A stretch of 64,000 bases of DNA from Thalassotalea_A litorea (GCF_043642205.1 NZ_JBHZSG010000016.1:1-64000), one strand, 5' to 3'. Positions 52,565-61,262 are shown, counted from the stretch's first letter. Program-made: numbers and translations. Notes: a model not told the origin generated them from the letters alone.

Positions 52565-54259
52565 ATGACAACACAGTCTGAAAAAGGTCCACTGTATATT
52601 CCTTATGCGGGCCCAACCCTGTTAGAAACTCCCTTACTGAACAAAGGCAGTGCGTTTTCGGCGCAAGAACGTGTCAGTTTTAATCTGACGGGGCTGTTGC
52701 CACCGCGCTTCGAAACCATTGAAGAACAGGTAGAACGCGCGTACTTACAGTATTCGAGCTTTAGAGACTCTCTTAATAAGCACATTTATCTTCGCAATAT
52801 TCAGGATAAAAACGAGACATTATTTCACGCTTTGGTGCAGGCGCATCTAGCAGAAATGATGCCGATTATTTACACCCCGACCGTGGGTGATGCCTGTGAA
52901 AAGTTTTCCGACATTTATCGTTCGAACCGCGGCTTGTTTATCTCCTATGCCGAGCGCCATCAAATTGACGATATTTTGCATAATGCCACGAAACAAAAAG
53001 TCAAAGTCATTGTGGTTACCGATGGTGAACGTATCCTTGGCCTTGGTGATCAGGGCATCGGTGGTATGGGCATTCCGATTGGTAAGCTGTCGCTGTATAC
53101 CGCCTGCGGAGGTATTAGTCCGGCGTATACGTTACCTGTGATGTTGGATGTTGGCACCAATAATGAAAAATTACTTAATGACCCAATGTATATGGGGGCT
53201 CGCCACAAGCGCATCAGCCAAGAAGAATACAACGAGTTCGTTGAACTGTTTATTCGTGCAGTGAAACGCCGTTGGCCGAATGTGATGTTGCAATTTGAAG
53301 ATTTCGCGCAGCCAAATGCCATGCCTTTATTGCAGCGTTATAAGAACGAAATTTGTTGTTTTAATGATGATATCCAAGGGACGGCTTCTGTCACTGTTGG
53401 CACTTTACTGGCGGCATGCCGTTCTAAACAAGAATCGTTGTCGGACCAAAGAGTTGTATTTGTTGGTGGCGGCAGCGCCGGTTGTGGTATTGCCGAGCAG
53501 GTAATCGCACAAATGAAGCAGGAAGGGTTATCTGATGCCGAAGCCCGCGCTCGGGTATTTATGATCGACCGCAATGGCTTGGTGATGGATAATATGGATG
53601 GCCTGCGCGATTTCCAGCAACGATTAGCGCAACCTTACGCTTTGTTAAGCGATTGGGCCATACAAGGCGAACAAGCGTCTTTGCTGGATGTTATCGAAAA
53701 CATCAAACCAACTGTCTTAGTGGGGGTTTCCGGTGTCGGTGGCTTGTTCACCGAGCAAGTGATTAAATCGATGAAACTGGGCTGTACAAAACCTATTGTA
53801 TTCCCGTTAAGTAACCCTTCACGTCAGGTGGAAGCGAGACCTGAGCAAGTCATTGAATGGACGGATGGCGAGGTTATTGTGGCTACCGGAAGCCCATTTG
53901 AGCCTGTAACCTATAAGGGGAAAACCCACTCGATTTCCCAGTGTAACAATGCCTATATTTTTCCTGGGATCGGTTTGGGTGTTTTGGCTGCCAATATTAA
54001 GTTTATTAGTGATGAAATGTTAATGATTGCCAGTGAAACACTCGCGGATGCATCACCGTTGGCAAATACCGGTAGCGGTGATTTGTTGCCACCTTTGACG
54101 CAGATAGCCTCGTTGAGTAAGAAAATCGCTTTTGGCATTGGCAAACTGGCGCAAGCGCAAGGTTTAGCGCTTGAGATCAGTGACGAGCAATTACAGAAAA
54201 ACATCGAGAAGAATTTCTGGAAGCCGCAGTATCGGCAATACCGCCGTTCAACGATTTAG
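52565..54259 (+). CDS. maeA: NAD-dependent malic enzyme MaeA
   Basis: Oxidative decarboxylation of malate to pyruvate. The start is the ATG at 52565 (MTTQSEKGPLYIPY), giving 564 residues, equal to E. coli MaeA; an in-frame extension of 12 residues upstream is unlikely. MMPIIYTPTVGDACEKF near residue 98, the metal-binding QFEDFAQPNA near 244 and CFNDDIQGTASV near 263 are diagnostic. The NAD loop is FVGGGSAGCGIAEQ near 300. A terminator follows. Confidence 0.95.
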   Translation: MTTQSEKGPLYIPYAGPTLLETPLLNKGSAFSAQERVSFNLTGLLPPRFETIEEQVERAYLQYSSFRDSLNKHIYLRNIQDKNETLFHALVQAHLAEMMPIIYTPTVGDACEKFSDIYRSNRGLFISYAERHQIDDILHNATKQKVKVIVVTDGERILGLGDQGIGGMGIPIGKLSLYTACGGISPAYTLPVMLDVGTNNEKLLNDPMYMGARHKRISQEEYNEFVELFIRAVKRRWPNVMLQFEDFAQPNAMPLLQRYKNEICCFNDDIQGTASVTVGTLLAACRSKQESLSDQRVVFVGGGSAGCGIAEQVIAQMKQEGLSDAEARARVFMIDRNGLVMDNMDGLRDFQQRLAQPYALLSDWAIQGEQASLLDVIENIKPTVLVGVSGVGGLFTEQVIKSMKLGCTKPIVFPLSNPSRQVEARPEQVIEWTDGEVIVATGSPFEPVTYKGKTHSISQCNNAYIFPGIGLGVLAANIKFISDEMLMIASETLADASPLANTGSGDLLPPLTQIASLSKKIAFGIGKLAQAQGLALEISDEQLQKNIEKNFWKPQYRQYRRSTI

Positions 54260-54381
54260 TCGAGACATTTCGCTGTCATATTGACTGGGCTGAAGTCGCA
54301 AATACAGGGTTGGACTAGTGCTTCGTAAGCCATGGTCATTTGTCCTTACCGTGACTTGTTACATATCAGATAAATTAGAAG

Positions 54382-54403
54382 CCGGGCAATAGCCCGGTTT
54401 TTT
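54382..54403. terminator. terminator after maeA
   Basis: Hairpin CCGGGC-AATA-GCCCGG with six T. Its T-run overlaps the stop codon of the converging sulfotransferase gene. Confidence 0.88.
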
Positions 54404-55175
54404 ATACGGTTTTTTGTTGAGAAGAAGGGGGTAGCCAGGCACTGCAATCCCAGCCCAACATCCGTTCCAATTGTTTAATTTCATAATAATAAATATCATT
54501 CAAACGAGCTCTTTCCGTCGCACTCATTGTCGTCTCATAAGGTCTGCTGTGTACATCTTTCGCCTGAATCTTAGGGAATGGCGATATTTGTAAAAAGTCG
54601 GTAACTTTTGCAAGCGTTTCAGTAGGGGATTGCTTTAATGATTCATGACGAATAAACAACAGCTGTTCAGCGTTGAAATAACGTTGCATGCGGCGAATTT
54701 GTTCGCTGTAAAATCCTCGGTCGATGTATGAGTAGCGTTGGCAGATTGACGGTAGATGTTGCCTGATCCTGTCGGCTTCTTTTTCGATGGACAGCCCAAA
54801 AGGCAGCGCTTCAAACTGATTTTGCCGTGCCATATTCCAGTGCGAATAAGCTCTTTCTATGGGATTTCGTAACACACAAATGAGTTTAATATCAGGGTTG
54901 TATTCGTATATACGTTTGATGGCATCGCCACTATACATGTAACTCGGTGTCGCTTCGCCGATTAACGCATTGTTACTCTTAACATTAAAGTTTTTATGGT
55001 AGTAGGCAATATTTCTCCAACGCTGATATCTATCGTCGCGGTCAAAAAAATGCACTTCTTTTTTTTTCGCCATCTCGATTTCAGGGTGCTGTCGTAAGTA
55101 AAAATCTAATGCCGTAGTACCGCCTTTTTGGGTGCCTGCAATGATAAAGTTGACGATGGGTTTGCGCTTAACCAT
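54402..55175 (-). CDS. sulfotransferase domain protein
   Basis: A 257-residue PAPS-dependent sulfotransferase-like enzyme. The 5'-phosphosulfate loop is GTQKGGTTAL near residue 14 and the 3'-phosphate motif is RNPIERAYSHW near 102. EVHFFD near 40 and YIDRGFYSEQI near 150 fit the bacterial heparan/NodH-type group. There is no signal peptide, so it acts in the cytosol. It overlaps the upstream sulfotransferase-like gene by 8 bases. Likely target: a surface polysaccharide or glycolipid. Confidence 0.85.
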   Translation of the reverse strand: MVKRKPIVNFIIAGTQKGGTTALDFYLRQHPEIEMAKKKEVHFFDRDDRYQRWRNIAYYHKNFNVKSNNALIGEATPSYMYSGDAIKRIYEYNPDIKLICVLRNPIERAYSHWNMARQNQFEALPFGLSIEKEADRIRQHLPSICQRYSYIDRGFYSEQIRRMQRYFNAEQLLFIRHESLKQSPTETLAKVTDFLQISPFPKIQAKDVHSRPYETTMSATERARLNDIYYYEIKQLERMLGWDCSAWLPPSSQQKTV

Positions 55176-55890
55176 AGGTGCTAACCTTATCCGTTAAAAA
55201 GGCATTTTGGTAGATATTGAGCATGGTTTCGTCGTTAATTAAACCGAGGTTGTGGAGCTTGAAAAGGCAGTGGTAATCATCTTCAAGATAACGCACCAAG
55301 TTTTTTCTGGCGCGGATACTCAATGTCTCATTAGACGATGATGGGTTACGTTTATCGTGGCCTATCTGTTCGCTCTTGACGGCAAAAAGTTTTTGCATAT
55401 CGGCGCTCAGAGACTCTTGCATCAGTACTCCTTTAATTTTTTCGGCCGGGCATTTTTTCAAAAAATCTTTTAGATAAAACCCTATGTCTTCTTTAAGATG
55501 ATGGATGGACTCAAACTCTTTCATCGTCTGGTGATTACTGATGCCGTGTTCATCATACAAGGATTCAGCAAGGTTGTTGAGGCTGTTATGTTTACTTAAC
55601 GCTTGATATTCACCGGGAAACCTATCTGCTTGTTCATTGCTTTCGACAACCAGTTTATAACGCCAGTTAAAAGCTGAAATACTCCGACTGATGGGATCTC
55701 TGGCAAGAATATAATATCGATCCTTATTGCGATAAATTGGCTTTTCCACATGTATGGAGTAGAAGCGTATCTTTCGTGGATCTCGTGCCAGGGTTTTTTG
55801 CAAGGTACCGCCACCGCATTTGCCAACATGAATTAAAACGGTTTTTGGCTTGCGCAAATAAAATAGTAGATGGTCGATTAGATTCGCCAT
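55168..55890 (-). CDS. sulfotransferase family 2-like protein
   Basis: A 240-residue protein from the ATG at 55890 (MANLIDHLLFYL) with GAGGAAGG as binding site. It shows IHVGKCGGGTLQKTL near residue 20 as the phosphate-binding loop and ILARDPISRSISAFNW near 60 as the 3'-phosphate motif, the pattern of Sulfotransfer_2 (carbohydrate type). Its partner at 54402-55175 overlaps it by 8 bases. The two have different family signatures and probably different acceptor sites. No PAPS synthesis genes (cysDNC) are in the window. Confidence 0.72.
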   Translation of the reverse strand: MANLIDHLLFYLRKPKTVLIHVGKCGGGTLQKTLARDPRKIRFYSIHVEKPIYRNKDRYYILARDPISRSISAFNWRYKLVVESNEQADRFPGEYQALSKHNSLNNLAESLYDEHGISNHQTMKEFESIHHLKEDIGFYLKDFLKKCPAEKIKGVLMQESLSADMQKLFAVKSEQIGHDKRNPSSSNETLSIRARKNLVRYLEDDYHCLFKLHNLGLINDETMLNIYQNAFLTDKVSTYG

Positions 55891-56151
55891 TGCCTTCCTC
55901 TGTCGTTTCCGTGAACTTAACATCGAGGGAAGCAAGGGGTGTAGCAGTCATCATCCCTGATGTTAATGTGGTCGATATACGATATAGCTAGAACGCTGAA
56001 ATCACGTAATTTAATTACTTGAGTCTAGACCAGAATTTTGCGGAGGTACAAAATAAGTTAGGATAATCGGGCAGGGTAGTAAAGCCTGTATCGATAAACA
56101 TTACAGGCTCTTTAAATCGAGGTAATACCTGAGTGTTAGGAGAAAATAACG

Positions 56152-56643
56152 TTATGCGCGCTCATAGACTTTAAACGTATAGTCATGCGGATTTTTATCA
56201 TCCGCCAGATGGGCTTGCTGTGAGATACATCGCCATTGACCACAGGTTAGGTATTCGGGAAAACGGGTATCTCCGTCGGTTTGCAAATCAATTTCTGTGA
56301 TATATAAACGATCTGCTGACGCCAGGCAGTGCTCATAAATACTACCGCCTCCTATTACCATAATTTCTTCGCAATCTTTAGCGCATGCCAGTGCCGCATC
56401 GATACTCGATACCACTTCAATACCTTCAGCGCGATAGTGCTTATCTCTGGATATAACAATATTGCGTCGCCCAGGTAATGGGAAACCTATAGATTCAAAT
56501 GTTTTACGACCCATGACCACGGGTTTTTTCAACGTAGTCTGTTTAAAGTACTTAAGATCTGCTGGCAGATGCCAGGGCATTTTATTGTCTTTGCCAATGA
56601 CGCGATCCGCGGCGTGGGCAACTATCATGGATAATACAGGCAT
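56152..56643 (-). CDS. folA: dihydrofolate reductase FolA
   Basis: NADPH-dependent reduction of dihydrofolate. It has 163 residues with IVAHAADRVIGKDNKMPWHLP at the N-terminus (active-site acid Asp in PADLKYFK near 27), GRKTFESIG near 45 and VIGGGSIYEHC near 97. It is a typical chromosomal trimethoprim-sensitive type by layout; sensitivity itself cannot be read from sequence with certainty. A 12-base palindrome lies 35 bases upstream of its start. Confidence 0.95.
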   Translation of the reverse strand: MPVLSMIVAHAADRVIGKDNKMPWHLPADLKYFKQTTLKKPVVMGRKTFESIGFPLPGRRNIVISRDKHYRAEGIEVVSSIDAALACAKDCEEIMVIGGGSIYEHCLASADRLYITEIDLQTDGDTRFPEYLTCGQWRCISQQAHLADDKNPHDYTFKVYERA

Positions 56644-56677
56644 AGTGATACGGCTGGCTTAATTGTTAATTCGGTAA

Positions 56678-56689
56678 GTGGTTAACCAC
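56678..56689. promoter_or_regulatory. palindrome GTGGTTAACCAC upstream of folA
   Basis: A perfect 12-base inverted repeat 35 bases before the folA start codon, in the position of a promoter-overlapping operator. No known regulator is assigned. Confidence 0.35.
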
Positions 56690-57115
56690 AAATTGTGTCA
56701 CGAATCGGGATTATCGGCAATGGTGATGTAGGCTCGGGATGGCAAAATCCTCAGATGCTGGACGCGACGTTTGGCAAGCGACCGGGTAATTACCAGAGGA
56801 CAGACAAGCAATTACCTTACCTTTCATTGCTTTTGTCTTTAAGCGTACTGCTTATGAAGAGCAATACTCAGTTATCTAGGTTGTGGCGCGTTAACGCAAT
56901 CTTGAAAAAGTGGCTAGCAGCTTAGGGCTTGCGCTTGCATAATCAAATTTTTCGCGACCAGTATTGGGCAAGACGCAGAGCCTAACTGGTCAATATTGTT
57001 AAACCGTCTATCTTAATTAAGGTGAGCAATTAAATGCGGCCATTTCGCTAAGGCGTCTTAAGATTGCTTTCAATATGATGAGGTTATATACACATTTATG
57101 CTATAAGGAACGACC
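56690..57115. other. intergenic region with a possible gene remnant
   Basis: A gap of about 430 bases between divergent folA and the M20 peptidase gene. A 76-codon frame (56695-56925, GTG start) begins SRIGIIGNGDVGSG, like the first beta-alpha unit of NAD(P)-binding Rossmann proteins, then loses all similarity. It has no ribosome binding site and is either a decayed fragment or chance. The last 150 bases must hold the peptidase promoter. Confidence 0.4.
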
Positions 57116-58642
57116 ATGTTGCGACTAACCAACATTATTTACATTGCTGTTGCCGCCGTAATTGTTGCTATCAGCCAATTTGCCTGCGCCGATAACGAAT
57201 CTGACTTTACGTCAATGCAGATGACTGGTGTTGAACAAATTGATGTAGACGTTGATCTTGACGGCGCAGTAAAGCGTTTATCAAAGGCGGTTACATTTAA
57301 AACGATTTCTAACCAGGATCGCAATGACTTTGATGAACAAGCATTTACTGATTATCATGCCTTTATTGAAAAATCATACCCAAATGTTCATAAAAATCTA
57401 AAAAAAGAAGTTCTGGGCGATCCTAGACCTTATAGCTTGCTTTATACCTGGGAAGGTAAAGACCCGTCGTTACAACCAGCACTACTATACGCGCATCAGG
57501 ATGTGGTTCCTGTGCCTGATGAATCGAGAGATCAATGGCATGCAGACCCTTTCGCAGGTACGGTAAAAGATGGCTATATCTGGGGACGTGGTGTTTTAGA
57601 CGATAAGAACCAAATACATGCCATATTAGAAGCGGCTGAAATGAAACTTAAAGAAGGCTGGCAGCCTTCCAGAACTTTGTATTTTGTGTTTGGCCATGAT
57701 GAAGAAGTAGGGGGCCCGGAGGGCGCTCGTTACGTTGCCGATGTACTGGAAAAGCGCGGCATTGAACGGTTTGCGTTTGTCATTGATGAATCGGCACCAT
57801 TGACACCTGGTATATTCCCAGGCGTCGAAAAAAACACCGCGCTAATTGGTATCGCCCAAAAAGGCTATATTAGCCTTGAACTATCAATCCATGGTATTGG
57901 CGGACATTCATCAATGCCAATGGAAGAATCGAATATTGGCATTTTGGCACAAGCCATAGGAAAACTCGAAGAGGCGCAATTTCCATATCGGATACACCCA
58001 GCGGTTCGCGCCCAGTATCGTTACATGGGGCCGGAATTAGATAAAGAACATCAACCCCTATATTCTGCGGTGGCTTTTGGCAAAGATGGCGAAATAAGCG
58101 ATTTAGAGCAAGATTTTATTGATCTGATGGCGCAGAATGAAGTTACCCGCGCGATGTTACATACCACGATTGCGGTCACCATGTTCAATGCGGGTATTAA
58201 AGACAACGTATTACCTCCTTCGGCGGCTGCCGTTGTCAATTTCCGGCCTATGCCGGGTGACACCCCTGAGGTCATCATGGAGCACATTAAAAAAGCAATC
58301 GATGATGATCGTATTCAAATGAAAGATATTTCTGCGTCTACGCCTGCAACCAATATTGCCGATGCCAATGGACCGGGTTATAAAATGTTGGAAAAAACCA
58401 TTCGCCAAACCTGGGGTAACGATTTAATCGTATCTCCGTTTTTTGTTGTCGGAGGATCGGATTCTAAGCATTTTCAGGCCAGGGATTTTGCGCCTGATGT
58501 GTATACGATAACGGCCATTCAATTAGAAAACACTGAAGAATTTAAAGGTTTTCATGGTGTCAATGAACGTATTTTGGTTGACGAATACAAACGTTCTATT
58601 GGGTTTTTCTACACCTTATTTAATAATTTAGAAAACTTATGA
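57116..58642 (+). CDS. M20-family metallopeptidase (carboxypeptidase PM20D1-like)
   Basis: A 508-residue zinc peptidase with an N-terminal signal or anchor (about residues 1-25, ending CADNES). Metal and catalytic residues are seen in YAHQDVVPV (about 122), GRGVLDDKNQ (about 156), HDEEVGG (about 190), the glutamate/aspartate at FVIDES, and GFHGVNER near the C-terminus. The dimerisation domain covers about 240-390. The pattern matches the carboxypeptidase S/PM20D1 group rather than DapE or ArgE. Likely exported; substrate unknown. It has its own terminator, shared with obg. Confidence 0.88.
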   Translation: MLRLTNIIYIAVAAVIVAISQFACADNESDFTSMQMTGVEQIDVDVDLDGAVKRLSKAVTFKTISNQDRNDFDEQAFTDYHAFIEKSYPNVHKNLKKEVLGDPRPYSLLYTWEGKDPSLQPALLYAHQDVVPVPDESRDQWHADPFAGTVKDGYIWGRGVLDDKNQIHAILEAAEMKLKEGWQPSRTLYFVFGHDEEVGGPEGARYVADVLEKRGIERFAFVIDESAPLTPGIFPGVEKNTALIGIAQKGYISLELSIHGIGGHSSMPMEESNIGILAQAIGKLEEAQFPYRIHPAVRAQYRYMGPELDKEHQPLYSAVAFGKDGEISDLEQDFIDLMAQNEVTRAMLHTTIAVTMFNAGIKDNVLPPSAAAVVNFRPMPGDTPEVIMEHIKKAIDDDRIQMKDISASTPATNIADANGPGYKMLEKTIRQTWGNDLIVSPFFVVGGSDSKHFQARDFAPDVYTITAIQLENTEEFKGFHGVNERILVDEYKRSIGFFYTLFNNLENL

Positions 58643-58751
58643 AAACAACTGGGCCTTAAGGACCGAGAGAGCTTTTCCGCGTCTGGCGATTGACCAATTT
58701 GCATGGAAGCAATATTGAAATAGGTTTAATACGCTAGTGTGTCACACGATC

Positions 58752-58778
58752 AAAAAACTCCCATTTAGGGAGTTTTTT
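58752..58778. terminator. bidirectional terminator between M20 peptidase and obg
   Basis: Symmetrical hairpin AAAAAACTCCC-ATTTA-GGGAGTTTTTT, able to serve both converging genes. Confidence 0.9.
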
Positions 58779-58781
58779 ATG

Positions 58782-58799
58782 ATTTAAATGTAATTGGTA
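58782..58799. mobile_element. probable MITE end remnant at the obg stop codon
   Basis: TTTAAATGTAATTGGTA resembles the right terminal repeat TTTAATGTGATTGGTA of the MITE-like family, with an inserted A and a G to A change. The following TTA (58800-58802) is the obg stop codon on the minus strand, exactly as at leuD. Only the end is present; it may be a decayed copy or a solo terminus. Confidence 0.5.
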
Positions 58800-59960
58800 T
58801 TATTTACGATATTCAACTTCTACGTCGTAGTCGTCTTCATCCCAATCGTCGTCATCAAGATCATCATCTTCAAATTCCGAAATGGTATCTTTGTGGTAGG
58901 TATCCCACTTAAACTCCACTTCTTGTTCATCATCTAACGTTTCTTCAACGCTAGGGAGCGTTTCAATGAAATTCATAAGATTTTCAGTAAGCTCTTTGGT
59001 ACCCTCACGATTAAAGGCGGAAATCTTGATCACTTCACCTTGCCAATCGAGCTTCTCTATCACTCGATTCATTACCTCTTCCGCTTCATCTTCCAGTAAT
59101 AAATCCAGTTTATTGAAAACCAGCCAACGAGGCTTATCCGCCAAGGCTTCGGAATATTGTTCAAGCTCGTTAATAATCGTCTGCGCATTTTCTGCCGGAT
59201 CGCTTTCATCGGCCGGTAGCACATCGACCAAATGCAACAATACACGACAACGTTCAAGATGTTTTAGAAAGCGAATACCAAGGCCGGTACCATCTGACGC
59301 GCCTTCGATTAGCCCTGGTATGTCGGCAATGACAAAACTGCGTTGCGCATTCAGGCGAACCACGCCAAGGTTTGGCACTAAAGTCGTAAACGGGTAGTCT
59401 GCGACTTTAGGCTTGGCGGCTGAAACGCTGCGAATTAATGTCGACTTTCCAGCATTTGGTAAACCAAGCAATCCTACGTCAGCAAGAAGCAATAATTCTA
59501 ATTTAAGATTGCGGATCTCACCGGGAGTACCATTGGTTTTTTGACGAGGAGCGCGATTCGTGCTGCTCTTAAAGCGTGTATTGCCCAGTCCATGCCAGCC
59601 ACCTTTCGCCACCATCAGTTTTTGTTTATGGTGGGTTAAATCGCCGATTTGTTCGCCCGTGTCTTCATCAATGGCTCGAGTTCCTACCGGTACTTTAAGG
59701 ATCAGATCATTACCGCCTTTGCCCGTACAGTTTCTCGATTTACCATTTTCACCACGTGTCGCGCTGTGAAAGCGTTCAAAGCGGTAGTCGATCAAGGTAT
59801 TGAGATTTTCATCGGCGATAAGATATACGTCACCGCCGTCGCCACCATCACCGCCATCGGGGCCACCGAATTCAACGTATTTTTCCCGGCGAAAACTGAC
59901 ACAGCCGTTGCCACCGTCTCCGGCTTCAACGCGAATCTCAACTTCATCAACAAATTTCAT
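58800..59960 (-). CDS. obgE: Obg/CgtA GTPase
   Basis: An essential ribosome-associated GTPase. The start is the ATG at 59960 (MKFVDEVEIRVEAGDGGNG), giving 386 residues; a longer frame adds 13 residues without match. The glycine-rich Obg fold (about 1-158) contains GGPDGGDGGDGGD. The G domain has GLPNAGKSTL (P-loop, about 166), the G3 motif DIPGLIEGA and NKLDLL. The C-terminal tail is extremely acidic (EDDDLDDDDWDEDDYD). Normally it follows rplU-rpmA closely; here it is separated by about 630 bases holding a MITE copy. Confidence 0.96.
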   Translation of the reverse strand: MKFVDEVEIRVEAGDGGNGCVSFRREKYVEFGGPDGGDGGDGGDVYLIADENLNTLIDYRFERFHSATRGENGKSRNCTGKGGNDLILKVPVGTRAIDEDTGEQIGDLTHHKQKLMVAKGGWHGLGNTRFKSSTNRAPRQKTNGTPGEIRNLKLELLLLADVGLLGLPNAGKSTLIRSVSAAKPKVADYPFTTLVPNLGVVRLNAQRSFVIADIPGLIEGASDGTGLGIRFLKHLERCRVLLHLVDVLPADESDPAENAQTIINELEQYSEALADKPRWLVFNKLDLLLEDEAEEVMNRVIEKLDWQGEVIKISAFNREGTKELTENLMNFIETLPSVEETLDDEQEVEFKWDTYHKDTISEFEDDDLDDDDWDEDDYDVEVEYRK

Positions 59961-60090
59961 AAGAGGTTTTACAACTCCTGCATGGAAACAAACCGGCACC
60001 TAGTGAATCGAATAACCAATCCTGCTATCGGCCTGTTAGGGTTATCAGCTTGATAAAACTCGGCTGATATTTAACGTAAACCAGTCTTTA

Positions 60091-60366
60091 TAACAATCAC
60101 ATCAAGTTTGTGCACAACTCAGAGTTAGGGCAGAGGTTCAGTTACAACATAGATTTCATTGATATAGTCATTCTATATTAATGAAGTCTAGGGCCGAAAA
60201 TGGACCTTAAGATAAACTCCCTAGGGGTGAGTTTTAAAGGCGTTTATCCTGCGTTACCGATTTTGGCCGATTTTGAGATAATGGAAAAACCATTCTCTGC
60301 AATCAAAGCCTTGTCTAAAAGCCTTTAAATTCTCACTGAATAAGCAATAATTTAATGTGATTGGTA
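60091..60366 (+). mobile_element. MITE-like element, copy D (full)
   Basis: A 276-bp copy in the same orientation as copy C and very similar to it throughout. The left end is slightly changed (TAACAATCACATCAA); the right end is intact. TTA directly precedes (60088-60090) and follows (60367-60369) the element, a clear 3-bp target duplication. It lies between the obg start and the rpmA 3' end. Confidence 0.92.
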
Positions 60367-60545
60367 TTATAGTCTAGTCTCTGGTTGATAGATGTATATG
60401 TCTATCCACTACATCTTCCAACTTTCAATGTTCCAGCCGCTACCGCTGGGGTCTGAATAAGGACACATTGCGTTGAGTTTTGGTCATCGCGTGCCTATTC
60501 AGCACCATCCATGGTGATTCTCGGGAGATTTTATCTCCCTGAAAT
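60367..60545. other. non-coding stretch with three small hairpins
   Basis: Between MITE copy D and the rpmA terminator. Three short perfect inverted repeats follow each other: GATAGA/TCTATC (60387-60406), CACCAT/ATGGTG (60503-60516) and GGGAGA/TCTCCC (60523-60539). There is no reading frame of note. The stretch must contain, or be crossed by, whatever promoter serves obg. Confidence 0.5.
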
Positions 60546-60573
60546 AAAAAAACCTCGCAGCGCGAGGTTTTTT
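60546..60573. terminator. terminator after rpmA
   Basis: Hairpin AAACCTCGC-AGC-GCGAGGTTT with flanking A and T runs, 18 bases after the rpmA stop on the minus strand. Confidence 0.92.
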
Positions 60574-60591
60574 AGAACTCAATTTGGGTAA

Positions 60592-60849
60592 TTACTCAGC
60601 AACGATGCTTACGTATTTACGGTTTTGAGGACCTTTCACTTCGAACTGTACTTTACCATCAGATAAAGCGAATAGAGTGTGGTCTTTACCCATACCCATG
60701 TTGTTACCCGCGTGGAATTTAGTACCACGTTGACGAACAATAATGTTACCCGCTAAAACAGTCTCACCACCAAAGCGCTTAACACCTAAGCGTTTGCTTT
60801 CTGAATCACGACCGTTACGAGTACTACCAGCTGCCTTCTTATGTGCCAT
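60592..60849 (-). CDS. rpmA: 50S ribosomal protein L27 RpmA
   Basis: An 85-residue basic ribosomal protein starting MAHKKAAGSTRNGRDSESKR, with GVKRFGGETVLAGNIIVRQR and the expected length. Its N-terminal tail reaches the peptidyl-transferase centre. It is co-transcribed with rplU, 15 bases apart, and ends at a strong terminator, so obg is not simply part of this transcript. Confidence 0.97.
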   Translation of the reverse strand: MAHKKAAGSTRNGRDSESKRLGVKRFGGETVLAGNIIVRQRGTKFHAGNNMGMGKDHTLFALSDGKVQFEVKGPQNRKYVSIVAE

Positions 60850-60864
60850 CTCAAACGACTCCTA

Positions 60865-61176
60865 TTAACCGTTAATACCAGTAATTTTCACTTCAGTGAA
60901 CCACTGACGGTGGCCCATTTGCTTGCGTGAATGCTTACGGCGTTTAAATTTAACAATTTTTACCTTGTCGGCACGGCCTTGGCTGACGACTTCAGCTGTA
61001 ACCTTGCCACCGTCAACGTAAGGTGCACCTACGTTGATATCGTCGCCGTTGGCAACCATTAATACATTATCGAACTCAACTGTCGAACCTACTTCAAGCT
61101 CTAGTTTCTCTAGGCGAATGGTTTGACCTTCACTCACACGGTGCTGTTTACCACCACTTTGGAATACCGCGTACAT
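60865..61176 (-). CDS. rplU: 50S ribosomal protein L21 RplU
   Basis: A 103-residue ribosomal protein (MYAVFQSGGKQHRVSEGQ) with the L21 signature KFKRRKHSRKQMGHRQWFTEV near the C-terminus given in part here as KRRKHSRKQMGHRQ. It binds 23S rRNA. First gene of rplU-rpmA, behind a promoter with a GC-rich discriminator at 61234-61262. Confidence 0.97.
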   Translation of the reverse strand: MYAVFQSGGKQHRVSEGQTIRLEKLELEVGSTVEFDNVLMVANGDDINVGAPYVDGGKVTAEVVSQGRADKVKIVKFKRRKHSRKQMGHRQWFTEVKITGING

Positions 61177-61233
61177 AGCTACTCCGTAATGCGTCGAATT
61201 ATTTGACGCGCAAATTAAAATAATAGGTCGCGG

Positions 61234-61262
61234 ATTCTACGCTAAGAATCTTTGTAGAGCAA
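61234..61262 (-). promoter_or_regulatory. putative rplU-rpmA promoter
   Basis: On the minus strand TTGCTC (61257-61262), a 17-base spacer and TAGAAT (61234-61239). The sequence after the -10 is CCGCGACC, a GC-rich discriminator typical of stringently controlled ribosomal promoters. Divergent ispB lies on the other side of this 328-base gap. Confidence 0.65.
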
